Translations under genes and position numbers: made by a program
In this document: positions 1 through 8,001 of the stretch, piece by piece
Layout of the letters: each line of letters begins with the position of its first letter
How positions within the stretch are numbered: position 1 is the first letter of the stretch
Source of the DNA: Paraburkholderia sp. BL9I2N2
GTDB taxonomy: Bacteria; Pseudomonadota; Gammaproteobacteria; Burkholderiales; Burkholderiaceae
Direction: 5' to 3'
Assembly (NCBI RefSeq): GCF_004339745.1
Contig: NZ_SMGP01000002.1
Coordinates: 62,001 to 126,000 of the forward strand
DNA length: 64,000 bases
The notes under the pieces: generated by a model
Told to the model about the DNA's origin: nothing
What the model saw: only the letters and a program-made list of their open reading frames with translations
The model's database searches: none

Positions 1-956
1 ACCTCGGCACGTGGCCGCAGGTTCTGATCTTCCTCGGCTTCCTCGCCGCCTTCGGCGTGAAGGTGCCGATGTGGCCGCTGCACACGTGGCTGCCGGACGT
101 CCACCTCGACGGTCCGACGGGCGCCGCCGTGATGATCGGCATGCTGAAGCTGGGCGGCTATGGTCTGCTGCGTTTCGCCTTGCCGATCGCGCCGCAGGCC
201 AGCCACTTCTTCGCGCCGATGATGATCACGCTCTCGCTGGTCGCGGTGATCTATGCAAGCCTGCTCGCACTCGTGCAGACCGACATGCGCCGCCTGCTCG
301 CGTATTCGACGGTCGCGCACATGGGCCTCGTCACGCTCGGGCTGTTCGTTTTCAACCGCATCGGCCAGGCCGGCGCGATCGTGCAGATGCTGTCGTACGG
401 CGTGGTGTCGGGCGCGATGCTGCTGTGCACGGGCATGCTCTACGACCGCACGAAGACCGCGTCGATCGCCGAGTACGGCGGTGTGGCCAACACCATGCCG
501 CGCTTCGCCGCTTTCGTGATGCTGTTTTCCATGGCCAACATCGGCTTGCCGGGCACTTCGGGTTTCGTCGGCGAATTCATGGTGTTGATGGGCGCGATTC
601 GCTTCAACTTCTGGATCGGCGCGATGGCGGCCACCACGCTGATCCTGAGCGCGGCTTACACGCTGTGGATGTACAAGCGCGTGATCTTCGGCGCGATCGC
701 CAACGCTCGTGTGGCGAACCTCAAGGATCTCGGCAAGCGCGAGTTCGTGCTGCTCGGCGCGATGGCGCTGCTGGTGCTCGCCATCGGCATCAATCCGAAA
801 CCGTTCACCGATGCGATCGATCCTTCGGTCGGCACGCTGCTGGCTCAATCGGAGCGCTCGACTCATCCTTCGGACGGCGCGCCAGCTGATGGCGGAGAGC
901 ATCTGCAAGCCGCAGTGCCCGCACCGGCAGCCGCGACCACCCGCTCGCCGGGCTGA
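1..956 (+). CDS. nuoM: NADH-quinone oxidoreductase subunit M-like protein, 3' part
   Basis: Membrane proton-pumping subunit of the complex I/Mrp antiporter family. The reading frame is open from the window edge (first full codon at position 3), so the 5' end lies outside. About 317 residues are visible, with multiple hydrophobic helices and hallmark NuoM stretches: PLHTWLPD followed by a GPTGA segment, LLAYSTVAHMG, and GLPGTSGFVGEF. The C-terminal tail is Pro/Ala-rich and soluble. What is unusual is the neighbour: nuoM normally sits between nuoL and nuoN, but here the next genes on the same strand are cyoABCD. This suggests a second, partial complex I-like or antiporter-type cluster beside the oxidase. 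The family assignment is solid; whether it belongs to true complex I cannot be judged from this fragment. Confidence 0.88.
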   Translation, partial: LGTWPQVLIFLGFLAAFGVKVPMWPLHTWLPDVHLDGPTGAAVMIGMLKLGGYGLLRFALPIAPQASHFFAPMMITLSLVAVIYASLLALVQTDMRRLLAYSTVAHMGLVTLGLFVFNRIGQAGAIVQMLSYGVVSGAMLLCTGMLYDRTKTASIAEYGGVANTMPRFAAFVMLFSMANIGLPGTSGFVGEFMVLMGAIRFNFWIGAMAATTLILSAAYTLWMYKRVIFGAIANARVANLKDLGKREFVLLGAMALLVLAIGINPKPFTDAIDPSVGTLLAQSERSTHPSDGAPADGGEHLQAAVPAPAAATTRSPG

Positions 957-1326
957 TCGAACGAGCTGCGGCGCAGCCGCAGCATTCGCCTCGCGAATGT
1001 TGCCTCGTCAACGCGCTTTTTTCCTTATGGATCAAGTCTCTTTGCACGCACGACACGCGGCGTGGCCAATCAGGCCGCGTCGCGTTTTCGCGCTTGTTTA
1101 AAGGGGTTTTCGCGTTTCGCCGGCATTTCAATACTCGGCAAGAGGGCGCCGCAGACGCCCACCTGCGCGCAGCCATGCGGCAACGTGTCGCACGGTGCTG
1201 CGACGCAATAGATCGTTGCTAAATCGAGTGTTTATTACGGCGGAACGTCCCCCTATTATGCGAGCGCTTACTATTGGAGAGCGGTCGAATGACGTTCGTG
1301 GAAGACGTAAAAAAGAGGCAATGGAT
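957..1326 (+). other. 370-bp intergenic region with hairpins before cyoA
   Basis: No gene is seen. Directly after the nuoM-like stop are two adjacent short inverted repeats, CTGCGGC/GCCGCAG (966-972/976-982) and CATTCG/CGAATG (983-988/994-999), with a T run at 1017-1022. Together they look like a weak terminator region. A second GC-rich hairpin (about 1055-1085) is followed by TTTT. A possible minus-10 TATTAT lies at 1254-1259, but no convincing minus-35 precedes it, so the cyo promoter is only tentatively placed here. Confidence 0.35.
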
Positions 1327-2226
1327 ATGAAAGGAAAGACTCTACGAGGGTCGCTTAGTTTCCTTTCCGGCAGCCTCGTGTTGTTGCTCTCGGGTTGCAG
1401 CAACCTCGATATTCTGAATCCGAAGGGGAGTGTGGGTCTGGCGGAACGTGAGCTGATTGCCACGTCCACCTGGGCCATGCTGATCGTGGTCGTGCCGGTT
1501 ATCGCGCTCACGCTGCTGTTCGCGTGGCGTTACCGCGCGTCGAACAGGAGCGCCGACTATCGTCCGGGCTGGGTGCATTCGACCGGTATCGAAATCGCCA
1601 TCTGGACGATTCCGACGCTGATCATTCTGTTCCTCGCCGTGTTGACGTGGAAGACCACGCACGAACTCGATCCGTACAAGCCGCTCGAGTCGCAGGTCAA
1701 GCCGATCAACGTCGAAGTCGTCGCGCTCGACTGGAAATGGCTGTTCATCTATCCGGACCTTGGCATTGCGTCGGTGAACCAGCTCGCGTTCCCAGTCGGC
1801 ACGCCGGTGAACTTCACGATCACGTCGGACACGGTGATGAACTCGTTCTTCATCCCGCAACTCGGCGGCCAGATCTACGCGATGGCGGGCATGCAAACGC
1901 GCCTGCATCTGATCGCGGATGAAGCCGGCAACTACGCGGGCGCCTCGGCGAATTTCAGCGGCAAGGGCTTTTCGGACATGAAGTTCCGCGCGCTCGCCAC
2001 TTCGCCTGAAGAGTTCAACGCATGGGTTGCGAAAGTGCGCGCTTCGTCGGACAACCTCAGCATGGACCGTTATCACACGGTATCCGCGCCGACCGAGAAG
2101 GAGCCGGTGCGCTACTTCTCGAGCGTCGATCCGAAGCTCTTTCACAACATCATTGCCCGATACAACAACGGTAACGTCCTCGACAACATGAAGGACGCCA
2201 ACTGTGCGCCAAAGGGCAAGGGGTAA
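1327..2226 (+). CDS. cyoA: cytochrome bo3 ubiquinol oxidase subunit II
   Basis: Membrane-anchored subunit II of the bo3-type quinol oxidase. The chosen start (1327) is preceded by AAGAGG at good spacing and gives a lipoprotein signal ending in the lipobox LLSGC. An ATG two codons upstream (1321) is too close to the Shine-Dalgarno. Two further membrane helices follow (about residues 45-70 and 85-110), then a periplasmic cupredoxin fold with the WKWLFIYPDLGIASVN stretch. The CuA ligands of cytochrome c oxidases are absent, as expected for a quinol oxidase. It heads cyoABCD, with cyoB three bases downstream. Confidence 0.95.
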   Translation: MKGKTLRGSLSFLSGSLVLLLSGCSNLDILNPKGSVGLAERELIATSTWAMLIVVVPVIALTLLFAWRYRASNRSADYRPGWVHSTGIEIAIWTIPTLIILFLAVLTWKTTHELDPYKPLESQVKPINVEVVALDWKWLFIYPDLGIASVNQLAFPVGTPVNFTITSDTVMNSFFIPQLGGQIYAMAGMQTRLHLIADEAGNYAGASANFSGKGFSDMKFRALATSPEEFNAWVAKVRASSDNLSMDRYHTVSAPTEKEPVRYFSSVDPKLFHNIIARYNNGNVLDNMKDANCAPKGKG

Positions 2227-2229
2227 CAC

Positions 2230-4218
2230 ATGTTCGGCAAACTCTCACTAGACTCGATTCCGTACCACGAGCCGATCATCATGGTCACGGCCGTGATGAT
2301 CGCCCTCGGCGGTGCGACGGTCCTGGGTCTGATCACCTATTTCGGCAAGTGGCGCTATCTGTGGACCGAATGGCTCACGTCGGTGGACCACAAGAAGCTG
2401 GGCGTGATGTACATCGTCGTTGCGCTGATCATGCTGTTCCGCGGCTTCGCGGACGCGATCATGATGCGTCTGCAGCAGGCGCTCGCTTACGCGAACCCGG
2501 GCTACCTGCCGCCGCATCACTACGACCAGGTGTTTACGGCGCACGGCGTCATCATGATTTTCTTCATGGCGATGGCGTTCATGATCGGCCTGATGAACAT
2601 CATCGTGCCGCTGCAAATTGGCGCACGCGACGTCGCGTTCCCGTTCATCAACTCGCTCTCCTTCTGGATGACCGCAGTCAGCGCGATCCTGATCAACATC
2701 TCGTTGGTGATCGGTGAATTCGCGCAGACCGGCTGGCTGGCTTATCCGCCGCTCTCCGAATTGCAGTTCAGTCCGGGAGTCGGGGTCGACTATTACCTGT
2801 GGAGCTTGCAGCTCTCCGGTATCGGCACCTTGCTGACTGGCGTGAACTTCTTCGCGACCATCGTGAAGATGCGCGCGCCGGGCATGACGTTCATGAAGAT
2901 GCCGGTGTTCACGTGGACGGCGCTCTGCACCAACGTGCTGATCATGGCGTCGTTCCCGATCCTGACCGTGACGCTCGCGCTGCTGGGTCTGGACCGCTAC
3001 CTCGGCATGCACTTTTTCACGAACGATGGCGGCGGCAACGCCATGATGTACCTGAACCTGATCTGGGCGTGGGGTCACCCCGAGGTGTACATCCTGATCC
3101 TGCCGGCGTTCGGTATCTTCTCGGAAGTCGTGGCGACCTTCGCCAAGAAGCCGCTGTTCGGCTACAAGACGATGGTGTGGGCGACCTGCGCGATCATGGT
3201 GCTGTCGTTCCTCGTGTGGCTGCATCACTTCTTCACGATGGGTTCGGGCGCTGACGTCAATGCATTCTTCGGTATCGCCACGATGGTGATCGCGATTCCG
3301 ACCGGCGTGAAGGTGTTCAACTGGCTGTTCACGATCTACAAGGGCCGCCTGACGTTTACCCCGCCGATCCTGTGGACCATCGGGTTCATGATTACTTTCA
3401 CGATCGGCGGCATGACCGGCGTGATGATGGCGATTCCGGGCGCGGACTTCGTGCTGCACAACAGCCTGTTCCTGATTGCTCACTTCCACAACGTGATCAT
3501 CGGTGGCGTGCTGTTCGGTTATCTGGCCGGCTTCAACTACTGGTTCCCGAAGGCGTTCGGCTTCAAGCTGAATGAAAAGCTGGGCAAGGCATCGTTCTGG
3601 TTCTGGCAGATCGGTTTCTGGGTGGCATTCACGCCGCTGTACGTGCTGGGCTTTATGGGCATGACGCGCCGTATCAACCACTATGACAACCCGCTGTGGC
3701 ACCCGTGGCTGATCCTGGCCGCAGGCGGTGCGGCGCTCATCGCTATCGGCATCGCGCTCCAGGTGGCGCAGATCATCGTCAGCATTCGCGATCGCAATCT
3801 GCCGCAAAATCGCGACGTCACGGGCGATCCGTGGGACGGCCACACGCTGGAATGGGCAATCAGCTCGCCGCCGCCGGTGTACAACTTCGCGATCATCCCG
3901 ACGGTGCACAAGCTCGACGCGTTCTCCGACATGAAGTCGCGCAAGGGCACGCAAGCGAAGCCTGTGTATAGCGACATTCATATGCCGTCGAATACGTCCG
4001 CGGGTGTGATCGCCGGTGTGTTCTCACTGGTGCTCGGTTTCGCCGCTGTCTGGCACATCTGGTGGCTGGCAATCGTCGGCCTGGTTGGCGCGGTCGGCAC
4101 CGTGATCGTCTACAGCTTCCAGAAGAACGAAGGCTATTACATCCCGGCCGCCACGGTCGCGGAGATTGAAGAGAAACGCTCCGGCGTTGGTGCGCAGGTC
4201 GCGTTGGAGGTGGATTGA
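2230..4218 (+). CDS. cyoB: cytochrome bo3 ubiquinol oxidase subunit I
   Basis: Catalytic haem-copper subunit that reduces O2 to water and pumps protons. At 662 residues it matches the family. Visible ligands are His105 (FTAHG) for low-spin haem, His283 in the HPEVY motif plus His332-His333 for CuB, and His418/His420 in HFH for the haems. The quinone-site residues Arg71, Asp75 and His97 (RGFAD and PPHHYD) are also present. About 15 membrane helices are apparent. It lies between cyoA and cyoC with a one-base overlap to the next start, consistent with translational coupling. Confidence 0.98.
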   Translation: MFGKLSLDSIPYHEPIIMVTAVMIALGGATVLGLITYFGKWRYLWTEWLTSVDHKKLGVMYIVVALIMLFRGFADAIMMRLQQALAYANPGYLPPHHYDQVFTAHGVIMIFFMAMAFMIGLMNIIVPLQIGARDVAFPFINSLSFWMTAVSAILINISLVIGEFAQTGWLAYPPLSELQFSPGVGVDYYLWSLQLSGIGTLLTGVNFFATIVKMRAPGMTFMKMPVFTWTALCTNVLIMASFPILTVTLALLGLDRYLGMHFFTNDGGGNAMMYLNLIWAWGHPEVYILILPAFGIFSEVVATFAKKPLFGYKTMVWATCAIMVLSFLVWLHHFFTMGSGADVNAFFGIATMVIAIPTGVKVFNWLFTIYKGRLTFTPPILWTIGFMITFTIGGMTGVMMAIPGADFVLHNSLFLIAHFHNVIIGGVLFGYLAGFNYWFPKAFGFKLNEKLGKASFWFWQIGFWVAFTPLYVLGFMGMTRRINHYDNPLWHPWLILAAGGAALIAIGIALQVAQIIVSIRDRNLPQNRDVTGDPWDGHTLEWAISSPPPVYNFAIIPTVHKLDAFSDMKSRKGTQAKPVYSDIHMPSNTSAGVIAGVFSLVLGFAAVWHIWWLAIVGLVGAVGTVIVYSFQKNEGYYIPAATVAEIEEKRSGVGAQVALEVD

Positions 4219-4823
4219 TGATAACCAGGACTATTGACGCCGGCTCGCATCACGACGCGGACCACGTACCGTCGCAATCGGTGTTCGGCTTCTGGCTGTA
4301 TCTGATGACCGACTGCATCATCTTCGCGGCGCTGTTCGCCGTGTTCGCGGTGATGGGCCATCAGTTCGCAGGCGGCCCGAGCGGCAAGGATCTGTTCGAG
4401 ATTCCGGGCGTCGCGCTCGAAACGACGATGCTGCTCCTGAGCAGCATCACGTACGGCTTCGCGATGCTCGGCGCGCACAAAAAACGCAAGGGCGTGCTGC
4501 TGTTCTGGCTCGGCGTGACCTTCCTGCTCGGTCTCGCGTTTCTCGTGCTGGAACTGCGCGAGTTCTCGCACCTGATCGCCGAAGGCGCCGGCCCGAGCCG
4601 TAGCGCGTTCCTGTCGTCGTTCTTCACGCTGGTCGGCACGCACGGTCTGCACGTCACGTGCGGCCTGATCTGGATGGTGGTGCTCGCCATTCAGGTGATC
4701 GGCCATCGCGACCTGACCGAACGCGACATGATTCGCCTGACGTGCCTGAGCCTTTTCTGGCACTTTCTGGACGTCGTGTGGATCGGCGTCTTCACCTTTG
4801 TCTATCTCGCGAGCGTGATCTAA
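4218..4823 (+). CDS. cyoC: cytochrome bo3 ubiquinol oxidase subunit III
   Basis: Subunit III of the quinol oxidase: 201 residues with five hydrophobic helices, including the FWLYLMTDCIIFAALFAV stretch typical of CyoC. The ATG at 4218 overlaps the cyoB stop by one base and has GGAGG seven bases upstream; a TTG three bases earlier is possible but unnecessary. It probably stabilises subunit I and is co-translated with it. Confidence 0.96.
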   Translation: MITRTIDAGSHHDADHVPSQSVFGFWLYLMTDCIIFAALFAVFAVMGHQFAGGPSGKDLFEIPGVALETTMLLLSSITYGFAMLGAHKKRKGVLLFWLGVTFLLGLAFLVLELREFSHLIAEGAGPSRSAFLSSFFTLVGTHGLHVTCGLIWMVVLAIQVIGHRDLTERDMIRLTCLSLFWHFLDVVWIGVFTFVYLASVI

Positions 4824-5156
4824 ATGGACCATAGCCATAACGCCCACGCAGGTGAAAGTCACGGCAGCGTCGGCAGCTATACGACGGGCTTCATTCTCTC
4901 CGTCATTCTGACCGTCGCCGCTTTCGGCCTCGTCATGACCGGCACGTTGACGGGCGAGAACGCGTTGCTCGCGATCGCGGGCCTCGCGCTCGTGCAGATC
5001 GTCGTGCACCTGATTTTCTTCCTGCATCTGAATACGTCGTCGGAGCAGCGCTGGAATGTGATGGCATTTGCCTTCACGCTGCTGACCGCCGTCATCGTGA
5101 TCGGCGGCACGTTGTGGGTCATGCACAACGTCAGCATGCACATGATGTCGCGCTAG
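4824..5156 (+). CDS. cyoD: cytochrome bo3 ubiquinol oxidase subunit IV
   Basis: Small subunit IV, 110 residues with three membrane helices and the conserved VHLIFFLHLN stretch. Its ATG abuts the cyoC stop codon. A strong intrinsic terminator follows 25 bases later, so the operon ends here; the haem O synthase gene cyoE, which often follows cyoD, is absent from the window. Confidence 0.95.
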   Translation: MDHSHNAHAGESHGSVGSYTTGFILSVILTVAAFGLVMTGTLTGENALLAIAGLALVQIVVHLIFFLHLNTSSEQRWNVMAFAFTLLTAVIVIGGTLWVMHNVSMHMMSR

Positions 5157-5180
5157 ACGAACGACCATTCGTTCGAAACG

Positions 5181-5216
5181 AAGCCCCGCAAGGCGAGAGT
5201 CTTGCGGGGCTTTTTT
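5181..5216 (+). terminator. intrinsic terminator of the cyo operon
   Basis: A perfect 12-bp stem (AAGCCCCGCAAG at 5181-5192 with CTTGCGGGGCTT at 5201-5212) encloses an 8-base loop and runs into six T residues (5211-5216). It is a textbook rho-independent terminator for cyoABCD. Confidence 0.93.
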
Positions 5217-5263
5217 CGTGCGTCGACCGCAAGCGCGTGGCCTGCACCGAAGTGCGTCGGCGA

Positions 5264-5293
5264 TTGACCGAACCGGCGAACCCGCGTTAGGAT
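5264..5293 (+). promoter_or_regulatory. candidate sigma70 promoter of the cysS leader
   Basis: TTGACC (5264-5269) and TAGGAT (5288-5293) are separated by 18 bases, which would start transcription near 5300, at the leader ATG (5301). The same bases contain AGGA eight bases before that ATG, which could instead be a Shine-Dalgarno served by a promoter further upstream. The sequence does not decide between the two readings. Confidence 0.45.
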
Positions 5294-5300
5294 CGTTTCC

Positions 5301-5378
5301 ATGACCGCTTCTAACCTTTCCCGTCCGCATTCTTTGCGCGCATGCTGTCACAGCCTGCCGAGGGGAGCTTGCGTCTAG
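5301..5378 (+). CDS. putative Cys-rich leader peptide (attenuation) before cysS
   Basis: A 25-codon frame, too short for usual gene callers, between the cyo terminator and cysS. It encodes MTASNLSRPH then SLRACCHSLPRGACV. Codons 15 and 16 are tandem Cys (TGC TGT) and codon 24 is a third Cys. A terminator hairpin lies 30 bases past the stop (5408-5439), and the next gene charges tRNA with cysteine. This is the arrangement of a ribosome-stalling attenuator: low Cys-tRNA would stall the ribosome at codons 15-16 and permit read-through. It may be leaderless if the TAGGAT promoter is real. Cys is a rare codon, so three in 25 is notable, but expression and the antiterminator fold are unproven. Confidence 0.5.
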   Translation: MTASNLSRPHSLRACCHSLPRGACV

Positions 5379-5407
5379 CGTTCGATCTGCATACGTCCGC
5401 ATCCCTG

Positions 5408-5439
5408 AGGCCACCCGTCACGCGACCGGTGGCCTTTTT
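5408..5439 (+). terminator. leader terminator (attenuator) before cysS
   Basis: AGGCCACC (5408-5415) pairs with GGTGGCCT (5428-5435) around a 12-base loop and ends in TTTTT. It lies only 32 bases before the cysS start and no other gene ends here, so it probably acts in the leader transcript of cysS rather than as an operon terminator. An alternative reading is the end of a separate RNA of about 140 nt. Confidence 0.75.
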
Positions 5440-5471
5440 GCTTTTGAACACCCAGCGCCTGGAGACATGAC

Positions 5472-6860
5472 ATGCCGCTTCGCCTCTACGACACCTGGTC
5501 GCGCGCCGTGCGCGAATTCACGCCGATTCACGCGGATAAGGTCGGCCTGTATTGCTGCGGCCCGACGGTGTACGACCACGCGCATATCGGCAATCTTCGG
5601 ACCTATGTGTTCGAAGACGTGCTGCGGCGCGCCCTGGTGTTGAACGGATACGACGTGCGGCACGTGGTGAACATTACCGACGTCGGCCATCTGGTGTCCG
5701 ATGCGGACGAAGGCGAAGACAAGATGGAGAAGGGCAGCCGGCGCACCGGCGAATCGGCGTGGGCGATTGCCGAGCGGTACACGGCGGCGTTCATGCACGA
5801 CTGGCGCGCGCTCAACCTGCTGGAGCCCGCTCTCTGGTGCCGCGCGACGGATCACATTGCGGAGCAGATCGACTTCATCGTCGAGCTCGAGCACAACGGC
5901 TACACCTACCGCACGGCCGACGGCGTCTATTTCGACACCAGCAGGCAGGATGACTACGGCTATCTGGCGCGTCTCGATGTTGCGGGCCTGCAGGCGGGCA
6001 AGCGCGTTGCGGCAGGCGAGAAGCAGCGCGCGACCGACTTCGCGCTGTGGAAATTCAGTCCGCCCGGCGCCATGCGGCAAATGGAATGGGACAGTCCGTG
6101 GGGCCGCGGCTTTCCCGGCTGGCATATCGAGTGCTCGGCGATGTCGGCGAAGTATCTGAGCCCGTGGTTCGACATTCATTGCGGCGGCGAAGACCACATC
6201 CCCGTGCATCACAGCAACGAGATTGCGCAAACCCAGGCGCGCCACGGCACGCGCCTCGCCAACTTCTGGATGCACGGCCATTTTCTGTTGCTGGACGCCG
6301 GCAAGATGTCGAAGTCGGGCGGCGACTTCGTGCGTTTGCAGACGCTGATCGAGCGCGGCAACGATCCGCTCGCGTATCGCTATTTATGCCTTAGCGCGCA
6401 CTACCGCAGCAGCCTGCGCTTCAGTGAGGCCGCGCTGGATGCGGCACAAGCCGCGTTGGACCGCTTGCGTAGAACCTATGTGCGGTGGCCGCAAGGCGGC
6501 ACGCCGGACGCGCCGAGCGTGGCGCGCTTCAAGGCGGAGGTCGATCAGGATCTGAACTTGCCGCGCGCGCTCGCGGTGCTGTGGGACGTGGTCAGAAGCG
6601 ATCTGCCGGCGGCGACGCGAAGGGCTACCGTCGATCGCTTCGATACGGTGCTGGGATTGCGCCTCGCCGACTGGCAAGAAGATGATGCGGCCAATATTCC
6701 AGCGGAAATTGCGGCGCTCGCTGACGAACGCGAGCAAGCACGCGCCGCGAAGCAATGGACCGAAGCAGACCGTTTGCGTGACGCGTTGGCGGCGGCAGGC
6801 TGGCTGGTGGAAGACAGCGCAAGCGGTCCCCTGCTGCGGCAACGCGGCAAAGCGGAGTAG
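5472..6860 (+). CDS. cysS: cysteinyl-tRNA synthetase, atypical (probable second copy)
   Basis: Class I aminoacyl-tRNA synthetase that attaches cysteine to tRNA-Cys. The 462 residues match full-length CysRS. Visible are the HIGN signature (38-41), KMSKS (278-282) and the zinc ligands Cys29, Cys221 (HIECSAM), His246 and Glu250 (HHSNE). The C-terminal helical and anticodon-binding region is present, which argues against the shorter mycothiol ligase MshC. The stretch NITDVGHLVSDADEGEDKM differs from the NITDIDDKI form of E. coli-like enzymes and resembles CysRS of other bacterial and archaeal lineages, so this may be an acquired second copy. It sits alone behind a Cys-codon leader and terminator. 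The enzyme family is certain; the second-copy status is inferred. Confidence 0.93.
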   Translation: MPLRLYDTWSRAVREFTPIHADKVGLYCCGPTVYDHAHIGNLRTYVFEDVLRRALVLNGYDVRHVVNITDVGHLVSDADEGEDKMEKGSRRTGESAWAIAERYTAAFMHDWRALNLLEPALWCRATDHIAEQIDFIVELEHNGYTYRTADGVYFDTSRQDDYGYLARLDVAGLQAGKRVAAGEKQRATDFALWKFSPPGAMRQMEWDSPWGRGFPGWHIECSAMSAKYLSPWFDIHCGGEDHIPVHHSNEIAQTQARHGTRLANFWMHGHFLLLDAGKMSKSGGDFVRLQTLIERGNDPLAYRYLCLSAHYRSSLRFSEAALDAAQAALDRLRRTYVRWPQGGTPDAPSVARFKAEVDQDLNLPRALAVLWDVVRSDLPAATRRATVDRFDTVLGLRLADWQEDDAANIPAEIAALADEREQARAAKQWTEADRLRDALAAAGWLVEDSASGPLLRQRGKAE

Positions 6861-6884
6861 CGTGACCGACAAACAGACGGACAG

Positions 6885-6928
6885 ACGGCGTGGCGGTAAC
6901 GTTCAGGCTTGCGCAACCGCCACGCCGT
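6885..6928. repeat. 13-bp inverted repeat between convergent genes
   Basis: ACGGCGTGGCGGT (6885-6897) is perfectly complementary to ACCGCCACGCCGT (6916-6928) with an 18-base loop. It lies between cysS (plus) and the convergent small peptide gene (minus). There is no T run on either side, so it could stop transcription only weakly or protect 3' ends. Confidence 0.5.
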
Positions 6929-6972
6929 GGCGCGGACGAGCCGCACCGTTTACATCGGGCCTTGCCGGCACA

Positions 6973-7221
6973 CTACAGCGGCACCACCTTCGGTTCCGAG
7001 TGCGAAGGCAGCTTGTCGAACGGGAAGTACACCGGTCCGCAACCGAGATGAACCGGCGGAAATGCATCCCAGCCGCGTCGAATGAGTGCCGGCTGTTCCG
7101 CGCCGCCACAACCGGAAGGCGCTTCACGTGTCAGGTAGGCAATGCCGCCGCGAATCGATAGCGATGCCGTGCGGTCGAGTTCGTCGATGCGGGCCAGGTC
7201 TTTGAGGACGAGGTTTTTCAT
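6973..7221 (-). CDS. small double-glycine-leader peptide (bacteriocin/RiPP-like precursor candidate)
   Basis: An 82-residue product. The ATG at 7221 has GGAG seven to eight bases upstream. The N-terminus MKNLVLKDLARIDELD is followed by SIRGG, a Gly25-Gly26 site of the kind cut by C39-peptidase exporters of bacteriocins and related peptides. The remaining 56 residues are neutral and rich in Gly and Pro, with only two Cys (38 and 61), each in a G-C-G setting. No modification enzyme, peptidase-transporter or immunity gene is adjacent. The gene points toward cysS. Similar charged-helix plus RGG starts occur in Burkholderiaceae small proteins, but no function is known to me. Secretion as a peptide is an inference from the leader alone. 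Confidence 0.6.
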   Translation of the reverse strand: MKNLVLKDLARIDELDRTASLSIRGGIAYLTREAPSGCGGAEQPALIRRGWDAFPPVHLGCGPVYFPFDKLPSHSEPKVVPL

Positions 7222-7539
7222 GGTGGATCTCCAGCGGAGTGAGTGAATCAAGGTGGATCGAGGAGAGCGGAGAAATGCCGCACTCATGCCTGTTGATTGC
7301 ACACACCATGCCATCGGCGGCAAAGCGCCGTGCCGCGTGCTTCTCCGGCGTTTCCCGAGCAACTGTGATGGAGATCGGCCAACTGGCTGCAAGGCGATGT
7401 CGGCAATTCGCCGACATGCGTCCGCGCGTCATGCAGTCATGAAGCTCGCTGAAAATCACGTCACAATAGACCGTTACCGTGAACCGTGCGCATGGAGCGC
7501 AGGGTTCGTTGAATCTCGTCAGCAAGGAAAGGAGAACGC
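7222..7539. other. divergent intergenic region
   Basis: About 320 bases between the minus-strand GG-leader peptide and the plus-strand AhpD-like gene. It must hold both promoters, but no pair of hexamers stands out. No coding frame with a plausible ribosome site, and no strong hairpin, was seen. Confidence 0.4.
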
Positions 7540-7932
7540 ATGAGCCAGCTCAAAGCCATCGAATATTCCGCGGCGTCGCCGGAAGTCAAAGCCGTGTACG
7601 ACGATATCAAACAGATCCGTCAGGTCGACGACGTCAACAACTTCTGGAAGTACATCGCCCAGCATCCGCCGACCCTCGCACGCACATGGGACAGTCTGAA
7701 GGACGTGATGGCGCCCGGCGCGCTCGATCCGCTCATCAAGGAACTGCTCTACGTCGCGGTGAGCGTGACGAACAATTGCGGCTACTGCGTGGCGAGTCAC
7801 ACGGCGGCAGCGCGCCGCGCCGGCATGACCGACGAGATGTTCGGCGAACTGCTCGCGGTCGTGGGCATGGCCAACGAGACGAATCGGCTGGCAGTGGGAT
7901 ACCGCGTGCCGATCGATCCGGCCTTCGAATAA
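7540..7932 (+). CDS. carboxymuconolactone decarboxylase/AhpD-like family protein
   Basis: A 130-residue all-helical protein. It carries the redox motif Cys80-x-x-Cys83 with His87 (CGYCVASH), the AhpD-type active site that reduces peroxides or relays thiol electrons. The family also contains decarboxylases that lack the CxxC, so a thiol-peroxidase or stress role is more likely here. A strong Shine-Dalgarno (AAAGGAG) precedes the ATG. It stands alone between divergent and convergent neighbours. Confidence 0.88.
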   Translation: MSQLKAIEYSAASPEVKAVYDDIKQIRQVDDVNNFWKYIAQHPPTLARTWDSLKDVMAPGALDPLIKELLYVAVSVTNNCGYCVASHTAAARRAGMTDEMFGELLAVVGMANETNRLAVGYRVPIDPAFE

Positions 7933-8001
7933 GCGCTGTAGCGGGCGTAACAGTCCGCGCGGTGTTCTGCGCCTTCGACAATGCGATATTCAGCGCCGTA
8001 G

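Noticed and set aside
5472..6860. Mycothiol ligase MshC
   Set aside because: The protein is full CysRS length with the C-terminal helical and anticodon-binding region.
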